Assembly: GCA_963930325.1 (NCBI GenBank)
Contig: CAWVME010000124.1
Span: 1-18,379, forward strand
DNA length: 18,379 nucleotides
Direction of reading: 5' to 3'
DNA from: CALXJM01 sp963930325
GTDB lineage: Bacteria > Bacillota > Clostridia > TANB77 > CAG-508
Shown here: piece by piece, positions 13,447 to 18,379 of the stretch
Layout: every line of letters starts with the position of its first letter
Numbering within the stretch: position 1 is the stretch's first letter
The notes under the pieces: model-generated
Databases searched by the model: none
What the model saw: the letters and a program-made list of their open reading frames with translations, nothing else
Told to the model about the DNA's origin: nothing
Made by a program: the position numbers and the translations under genes

Positions 13447-15676
13447 TTACATCATATTGTTTGGATTTGTATCCAACACAATTTGTATGTCTTTTTGATT
13501 TTTTTTATAAAATTCTTCTGCCATAGTATTTAATATGTCAATAATAGTATGGTCTAATTTTCCTTTCATTATAATACGCCAGCGATATTTATTTTTTATT
13601 TTATTAATTGGTGCTGGTACTGGTTTATAAATTGCCCATTGTATCAATTTTTTCTTTTGTAGATATAAGAAAAGAAATTCTGCTATATTTTTTACTTTTT
13701 CTTCGTTACTTCCACTAATTCCAATTAATATTATATCGCAAAATGGTGGATATTTCAATTGTTTTCTTATTCCTATCTCTGCTTTGTAGAATTCTTCATA
13801 ATTTTGTTCTTTTGCACAAATAATACTATAATGATCAGGATTATAAGTTTGTACTATCACTTTTCCTGGTATTTTTTCTCTTCCCGCTCTTCCAGCCACT
13901 TGTGTAAGTACTTGAAAAGTTCTTTCACTTGCTCTATAATCATCCATGTTTAAATTAGAGTCTGCTGCTATGACTCCTACAAGCGTAACATTTGGAAAGT
14001 GATGCCCTTTCACAATCATTTGTGTTCCAATTAAAATGTCAATATTTTCATTTTTAAATTTTGTTAATATCTGTTCATGAGAATTTTTCTTGCTTACTGT
14101 ATCAATATCCATTCGTATAGTAGTTGCATCTGGAAACATTCTATGTACTTCTTGTTCTAGTTTTTGAGTTCCAATTCCAAAATATTTTACCCTACTACTT
14201 CCACATTCTGGGCAATGCACAATATTTTTTGTTTCATATCCGCAATAATGACACTTTAGTCTATTTTCCTCTAAGTGGTAAGTCATTGTTATATTGCAGT
14301 TTCTGCACTTAACCGTATATCCACAGTCTCTACACATAATAAATGTAGAATAACCTCTTCGGTTTAAAAATAAAATAGTTTGCCTTTTGTTTTTTAAATT
14401 CTCTTCTATCTCTTCTTGCAATAAAAAACTAATCATTGACCTATTACCCATAGCCAATTCTTCTCTTAAGTCTACCACTTTAATTTCTGGTAAATTCGCA
14501 TGATTAGCTCTTTTAGATAATTTTAAAATTGTAGTTGTTTCTCTTTCTTTTGCTTCATAATAAGTATTCAAATCTGGTGTTGCACTTCCTAAAATAAGAG
14601 GAATATTGGCTTTTTTACATAAATATTTTGCAATTTCTTTTACATGGTAACGTGGCTGAGTTTCTGATTTATAAGACATGTCATGTTCTTCATCTATGAT
14701 AATTATTCCAAGATTACGAACCGGAGCAAATATTGCAGATCTAGCTCCTATTATAATCTTTGCTTCTCCTTTTTGTATTTTCTCCCATTCGTCATATCTT
14801 TCTCCTACTGATAACTTACTATGCAATATTGCAACAACACTTCCAAATCTAGCCAAAAAGCGGTTCGTCATTTGTGGTGTTAAAGAAATTTCTGGCACTA
14901 GCATAATAGCGGTTTTCCCTTGTGCTATTACTTTTTGAATAAGTTGCATATAAATTTCTGTTTTTCCGTGAGCCAGTAACTCCGTAAAGTAAGAATTGTT
15001 GGTATCTTTGTTCTTCTATTGCTCTTGATACCTTATTAAATGCTTCCTCTTGTTCCTCATTTAAGGTATATGGAGTGTCTCTTTCTATATTTTTATTTTC
15101 GAAAGGATTTCTTTCTATTTTTTCTTGTAGAATTTTCACATATTCATTTTTTTCTAAAGTTTTAATAACTGCTCTAGTAGTATCTGTTAAGTTTTGTAAA
15201 TCTCCTATATAAATTCCATCGTTCTCAATTAGAAATTTGAGAATTCTAATTTGTTTTGGGCTTTTTATGATTTTTTTTTGCAAAGCGTTTTCAATCTCTT
15301 CTTTTTCTCTTTTCAAATATACAAAGTTTCCTGTTTTTTCCTTTACTCTATTTTCCATTCTTTTTGTTGATGTTCCTGGTGGAAGCATTAATTTAATGCA
15401 ATCTGAAATATTGCAAAAATACCTCTTTGACATGAGTTTTGCTAAATTTATATTATCTTTTGTAAGTCCAAAACTTATACTTTTAATTTCTTTGGTAGCA
15501 AAATCGGATTTTTCTATCAATCCAATTACAAATCCTTCTTCTACAGATTTATTACCAAATGGTACAATAGCTCGATTTCCAATTTGAATTTGATTTTCCA
15601 TTTCTTTTGGTACCAAATAATGGAATTCTCTGTTTAATGTTTTTGCTGTACTATTTACAATAACTTGTGCTACCAT
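13447..15676 (-). CDS. priA: primosomal protein N' (PriA helicase), one apparent +1 frameshift
   Basis: PriA recognises stalled forks and reloads the replicative helicase. From ATG 15676 (AAAGGAG 5 nt upstream) the frame runs to 275 aa. Skipping one base (14968) joins the next frame and gives 742 aa, a normal length. The N-terminal part is the DNA-binding and winged-helix region. The break falls inside Walker A, so that GVTGS continues as GKTEIY only after the skip. Downstream are IIIDEEHD (DEAH-type box), a Cys-rich zinc region beginning CRDCGYTVKCRNC (eight Cys in all), GTQMIVKGHHFP and QVAGRAGR. Unshifted translation would lack ATPase activity. The 500-aa downstream frame is clean, so decay must be very recent or the shift is used. 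A possible promoter is at 15708-15735; def follows 33 nt later. Confidence 0.9.
14966..14971 (-). other. apparent +1 frameshift site in priA (TCA-C-GGA)
   Basis: The sense strand reads GGC TCA CGG AAA in the upstream frame and GGC TCA (C) GGA AAA in the productive frame, so skipping C restores the Walker A sequence GSGKT. The in-frame CGG is codon 237 and the extra C is the complement of position 14968. The heptamer CACGGAA is shared with fmt. Confidence 0.8.
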
Positions 15677-15707
15677 TTTTTCTCCTTTCTTTATGTTACA
15701 TTATTTA

Positions 15708-15735
15708 GCTATATTTGTTTAAGTTATTTCTTCAA
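15708..15735 (-). promoter_or_regulatory. possible priA promoter
   Basis: TTGAAG (15730-15735), a 16-nt spacer and TATAGC (15708-15713) lie about 35 nt upstream of the priA start. Each box is only a 4/6 match. A promoter is expected here because gmk ends in a terminator upstream. Confidence 0.3.
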
Positions 15736-15846
15736 ATGCGAAAGAGCACTGTTCATTCCTACATTCACATACATTTAAGTTCTCAAAGAAGCGTAAAGAT
15801 TTGTTGACGCGAAAAATTGCTCTACAATTTTTCTGTGCATCATTAT

Positions 15847-15891
15847 TTTTTTGTAGTATATGAAAGTCACTTTTTCCTATACTACAAAAAA
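15847..15891 (-). repeat. intergenic palindrome, copy B
   Basis: TTTTTTGTAGTATA (15847-15860) and TATACTACAAAAAA (15878-15891) form a perfect 14-bp stem. Read on the minus strand, the stem and loop start GTAGTATAGGAAAAAGT, close to copy A (GTTGAATAGGAAAAAGT). The outer T-run coincides with that of the gmk terminator. The rest of the gmk-priA gap (15736-15846) has a motif, TGTAGAGCAATTTT, similar to one in the amaP-DUF2273 gap, but no gene. Confidence 0.7.
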
Positions 15892-15914
15892 TGGGTTGGT
15901 ACTAATCCCAACCC
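15885..15914 (-). terminator. intrinsic terminator after gmk
   Basis: Two nucleotides beyond the gmk stop, GGGTTGG and CCAACCC (15908-15914 and 15893-15899) form a 7-bp GC-rich stem with an 8-nt loop, followed in the transcribed direction by A and TTTTTT. This is a standard Rho-independent terminator and separates the yicC-gmk operon from priA. Confidence 0.85.
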
Positions 15915-15915
15915 T

Positions 15916-16479
15916 CTACTTTAGCATATATTCTCTTTCAATAATCTTCATTATAATCTGCACTGTTTTTTCTAAGTCGTTGTTTTTTAAAACATAGTCA
16001 TATAATCCAATTTTTGATTCTTCATAATCAAATCGATTTAGCCTTAATTCTATTTCCTTATTACTTGGGTTGTCTTCTCTTTTTTCAAGTCGCCTTCTAA
16101 GTTCTTCTTTGGGCACTCTTAAAAATATTGTTACAATTTTCACATCGTTTCCTAAGAGTTTTATTAAGTCTTCCGTTCCATTTACGTCAATATCTTTTAC
16201 AATAATATTCCCTGTGCTTATTTTTTCATTTAGCAATTTTTTTGAAGTTCCATAATAATGATTATGATGTACCGAGTATTCATACAATTCGTTTTCTTTT
16301 ATCATTTTTTCAAATTCTTCTGTTGTTACAAAATTATATGTTTTACCAGGTACATCTCCATTCCTAGGAGTTCTATCTGTAAAAGAAGGTAATGTAGTAA
16401 TATTTTCTACCCTTTTCATTAATTCCTTTTTGATTGTGTCCTTGCCAGCACCTGCAACTCCAGATAAAATTACTAGCAT
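15916..16479 (-). CDS. gmk: guanylate kinase, divergent
   Basis: Guanylate kinase phosphorylates GMP to GDP with ATP. The 187-aa length fits. The P-loop is GVAGAGKDT (about 7-15), differing from the usual GPSGVGKGT/ST. Other family motifs are the GMP-binding TDRTPRNGD (usually TTRxPRxGE), YEYSVHHNHYYGT, KDIDVNGT, and the lid RRLEKREDNPSNKEIELRLN. The key GMP-contact residues (Arg pair, Glu, YYGT) are recognisable, so activity is plausible, but the sequence is unusually divergent. Its ATG overlaps the end of rpoZ by 7 nt, and its SD (GGAAGG) lies inside rpoZ, which suggests translational coupling. In most Firmicutes gmk precedes rpoZ; here the order is reversed. Confidence 0.85.
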   Translation of the reverse strand: MLVILSGVAGAGKDTIKKELMKRVENITTLPSFTDRTPRNGDVPGKTYNFVTTEEFEKMIKENELYEYSVHHNHYYGTSKKLLNEKISTGNIIVKDIDVNGTEDLIKLLGNDVKIVTIFLRVPKEELRRRLEKREDNPSNKEIELRLNRFDYEESKIGLYDYVLKNNDLEKTVQIIMKIIEREYMLK

Positions 16480-16661
16480 ATTTTTACCTTCCCTTCTGCA
16501 ATTTCATTTGCTGCTAATGTAACAACCGATTCTTCTTCTACTTTAGTTAATGGTGCACTTCCTTCTGCAAGTTGTCTTGCTCTTTTAGATGTCGCTACTA
16601 CTAATTTAAAACGATTATCAACAACTTTTAGTAAATCGGTAACACTTGGTTTTACCATCAT
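16473..16661 (-). CDS. rpoZ: RNA polymerase omega subunit
   Basis: Omega helps assemble and stabilise RNA polymerase by chaperoning the beta' subunit. The 62-aa protein is short but has the family features: PSVTDLLKVVDNRFKLVVATSKRARQL and the closing LAANEIAEGKVKI. The Met-Met start follows GAGGGG by 6 nt. It begins 22 nt after remA and overlaps gmk by 7 nt. The end, KIC, is trimmed compared with longer omegas. Identity is secure from the Arg-Ala-Arg-Gln segment and the neighbourhood. Confidence 0.93.
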   Translation of the reverse strand: MMVKPSVTDLLKVVDNRFKLVVATSKRARQLAEGSAPLTKVEEESVVTLAANEIAEGKVKIC

Positions 16662-16683
16662 ATTTATCCCCTCTTTTCGTTTT

Positions 16684-16929
16684 CTATTCTTCTTCGTCAG
16701 TTTCCAATCTTCCTGCTACTGTTTCTGGTTGCACTGCCGATAATATAATATGACCAGAATCCATAATTAAAACAGCTCTAGTACGTCTTCCGTAAGTTGC
16801 ATCTACTGCCATTTTATTATCTTTTGCTTCTTGTATGATTCTTTTAATTGGCGCTGATTCTGGACTAATAATAGCAATAATTCTATTTGCAGAAACTACG
16901 TTTCCAAATCCAATATTAATTAGTTGCAT
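16684..16929 (-). CDS. remA: RemA/DUF370 DNA-binding regulator
   Basis: RemA of Bacillus subtilis activates extracellular-matrix and osmoprotection genes by binding tandem DNA sites as a ring-shaped oligomer. The 81-aa protein is a near-classic member: INIGFGNVVSANRIIAI, SPESAPIKRIIQEAK, DATYGRRTRAV and LSAVQPETVAGRL. The Arg-rich segment is implicated in DNA contact in studied homologues. AAGGAAGG lies about 7 nt upstream. It is between yicC and rpoZ, the usual position. In Clostridia outside Bacillus the target genes are mostly unknown. Confidence 0.94.
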   Translation of the reverse strand: MQLINIGFGNVVSANRIIAIISPESAPIKRIIQEAKDNKMAVDATYGRRTRAVLIMDSGHIILSAVQPETVAGRLETDEEE

Positions 16930-16954
16930 TTTTTTACCTTCCTTAATTTATATT

Positions 16955-17830
16955 TTATTCTACATTTTGTATCTGTTCTCTTAAATTTTCTATTTCTGAT
17001 TTTATTTCAATAACTAAATTTGTAATATTTAAGCAATTTGCTTTTGAGCTAATAGTATTAATTTCTCGGTTCATCTCTTGAATTAAGAAATCTAATTTTT
17101 TTCCCGTTGGAGTATTTTCTTCTAAAAGTTCCCCAAATTGATTTGTATGACTTTTTAGTCTTGTAATTTCTTCTTCAATAGAACTTTTATCTGCAAATAA
17201 TACTATTTCTTGTGCTAGCCTTGCTTCATCTATAATATCTGTTTTTAGCATTTCTTTTGTTCTTTCTTTTAATTTTACTACATATTCTTCTACAAGTCCA
17301 GTAGAATATTCAGAAATTTTAGAAATTTCTTTCTGAATGTTAATAATTCTTTTTTTCAAATCTTTTGCTATGGCTATTCCTTCTTTTTTTCTCATATTTA
17401 GAAATTCTTGTATAGCCATTTGTAAACATTCCATTAATTCTTCAGAAATAATATCATCTTGTCCACTATTTTGAACGGATAGTACTTCTGGAAGTTTAGC
17501 TATCTCTACTACATTTATGTTTTCTTCTATTTCTGTAGCTTGACATAATCTTTTTAACTCTTTTATATATTCTATGGCAAGTTCCATATTAAGCTTTACT
17601 TCTCTTCCAACATTACTATTATTCTCTAAAGTAATACTTACTTCTACTTTTCCTCTAGAAATTACTTTTGAAAGTTCTTGTTTTACATTTTCTTCTAAAT
17701 AGCTAATTGCTCTCGGCATTCTTATAGAAATATCGCTGTATTTGTGATTTACTGATTTAATTTCTATGCTATATGTCCTTTGATTTTTTTCTAAGATTCC
17801 TCTTCCAAATCCGGTCATACTTTTTATCAT
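16955..17830 (-). CDS. yicC: YicC family protein (RNA-related stress factor)
   Basis: The 291-aa protein has both conserved ends of the YicC family: the start MIKSMTGFGRG and, near the C-terminus, GKKLDFLIQEMNREINTISSK. E. coli YicC has been described as an endoribonuclease, and YloC is the Bacillus homologue. The middle (about 150-230) is helical and charged, including EARLAQEIVLFADKSSIEEE. The start is fixed by homology, with AAGGAAAA further upstream and a weak AGAGA adjacent. It leads the yicC-remA-rpoZ-gmk block, 27 nt after the upstream HlyD-like gene, so the operon probably extends beyond the window. Confidence 0.94.
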   Translation of the reverse strand: MIKSMTGFGRGILEKNQRTYSIEIKSVNHKYSDISIRMPRAISYLEENVKQELSKVISRGKVEVSITLENNSNVGREVKLNMELAIEYIKELKRLCQATEIEENINVVEIAKLPEVLSVQNSGQDDIISEELMECLQMAIQEFLNMRKKEGIAIAKDLKKRIINIQKEISKISEYSTGLVEEYVVKLKERTKEMLKTDIIDEARLAQEIVLFADKSSIEEEITRLKSHTNQFGELLEENTPTGKKLDFLIQEMNREINTISSKANCLNITNLVIEIKSEIENLREQIQNVE

Positions 17831-17857
17831 TCTCTTGTTTTCCTTTCTATTATAAGC

Positions 17858-18379
17858 TTATTTTACTAGAATCTCGTCATAAATACCAATATTTTTTTTA
17901 CTTGAAGTTTCTTCTATCCCCAATTCCTGCAATTCTTTTGTAGTATAATTTTCTACAATAGCATAATCTCCATTAGTCCTCAAAATTTTCACCCATATTT
18001 TATCTAGATATCCTCCCTTTGTTCTGGTTACATAAGCAACATCATTTTCATAGGAAATGGCTTCATTTGGCACTCTTAAGCCAGTATCCTGCCACCAAAT
18101 AACATCTACTGAAATTTTTCTATAACTTGTTAGTTTTTCTACACAAGAATTAATTTCAAATACAATTAATTTAGAATCGTCTTTTTCATCTGCTATATAA
18201 ACAATTTTAGCATCCACTTCGTCTAAAGTAGATAAACGGATTGTAACACTTTTCCCAACTTCTGCTGTTTTTGCACTTTCTGAATTTAAATTAACAACAA
18301 TATAGCAATTAAAGTTATTAATAATTTTTCCCATTTCATTGCTACTTGCAACTATTTGTCCAGTTTTCAAATTTAAATT
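17858..18379 (-). CDS. HlyD-like membrane-fusion/adaptor protein, C-terminal part
   Basis: The frame is open to the window edge, so the gene starts outside. About 173 residues are visible. The order fits the beta-barrel and membrane-proximal part of HlyD/RND-type adaptors: NCYIVVNLNSESAKTAEVGK (strand-rich), then VDAKIVYIADEKDDSKLIVFEI and GLRVPNEAISYENDVAYV, followed by DKIWVKILRTNGDYAIV. A TTG at 18368-18370 could be taken as a start but lacks an SD and would cut the domain. It stops 27 nt before yicC. Related HlyD-like proteins occur in many Clostridia next to conserved housekeeping genes. The partner transporter is unknown. Confidence 0.75.
   Translation of the reverse strand, partial: NLNLKTGQIVASSNEMGKIINNFNCYIVVNLNSESAKTAEVGKSVTIRLSTLDEVDAKIVYIADEKDDSKLIVFEINSCVEKLTSYRKISVDVIWWQDTGLRVPNEAISYENDVAYVTRTKGGYLDKIWVKILRTNGDYAIVENYTTKELQELGIEETSSKKNIGIYDEILVK

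Noticed and set aside
15847..15891. Palindrome B as a second intrinsic terminator
   Set aside because: The stem is followed by A residues in the transcribed direction; the T-run comes before it and belongs to the gmk terminator.

Overview
The window looks like a piece of chromosome from an AT-rich Clostridia-type Firmicute, probably an uncultured gut lineage. This rests on very low GC by eye, AAGGAGG or AAGGGGG ribosome binding sites, and gene neighbourhoods typical of Clostridia: yicC-remA-rpoZ-gmk, priA-def-fmt and asp23-amaP-DUF2273-nusB-xseA-xseB. Nearly everything is on the minus strand, so genes are read from the right edge towards position 1. No rRNA, tRNA, CRISPR array, transposase or phage gene was seen.

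Layout in transcription order. 18379-15916: the C-terminal part of an HlyD-like membrane-fusion protein, then yicC, remA, rpoZ and a divergent guanylate kinase, closed by an intrinsic terminator. 15676-11908: priA, def and fmt (replication restart, peptide deformylation, Met-tRNA formylation). 11825-7290: asp23 with its own promoter, amaP, a DUF2273 membrane protein, nusB, xseA, a small membrane-anchored PepSY-like protein, xseB and a YuiD/DUF212 protein. 7216-4442: formate-tetrahydrofolate ligase (fhs) and an AI-2E family permease. fhs supplies one-carbon units and fmt uses the 10-formyl-THF made from them. 4239-3628: an SSB-like gene of clearly higher GC with its own promoter, a possible operator and a terminator, which looks imported. 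2986-3531 is the only plus-strand gene, a membrane-anchored DUF1980/YcgQ-like protein. 2802-31: secA.

The main oddity is in decoding. priA and fmt each carry one apparent extra C that breaks the frame. Both extra Cs create an in-frame CGG codon in the same heptamer, CACGGAA, directly before a conserved Gly (GGA). Skipping the C restores the PriA Walker A motif and the Fmt catalytic region exactly. A hand scan of all about 5,560 codons found only one other in-frame CGG, in the foreign-looking SSB-like gene, although CGG occurs about forty times out of frame. This suggests CGG is unassigned or very poorly decoded here and may be read by a +1 shift (or as quadruplet CGGA). Assembly or sequencing error is the competing explanation.

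Two further patterns stand out. nusB and xseB have no Shine-Dalgarno (SD) sequence next to the start codon. Instead each has a strong SD about 30 nt upstream, separated from the ATG by a hairpin with identical flanks: 2 nt on the SD side and 9 nt on the ATG side. Also, four related intergenic palindromes with compensating stem changes lie downstream of the SSB-like gene, amaP, asp23 and gmk.
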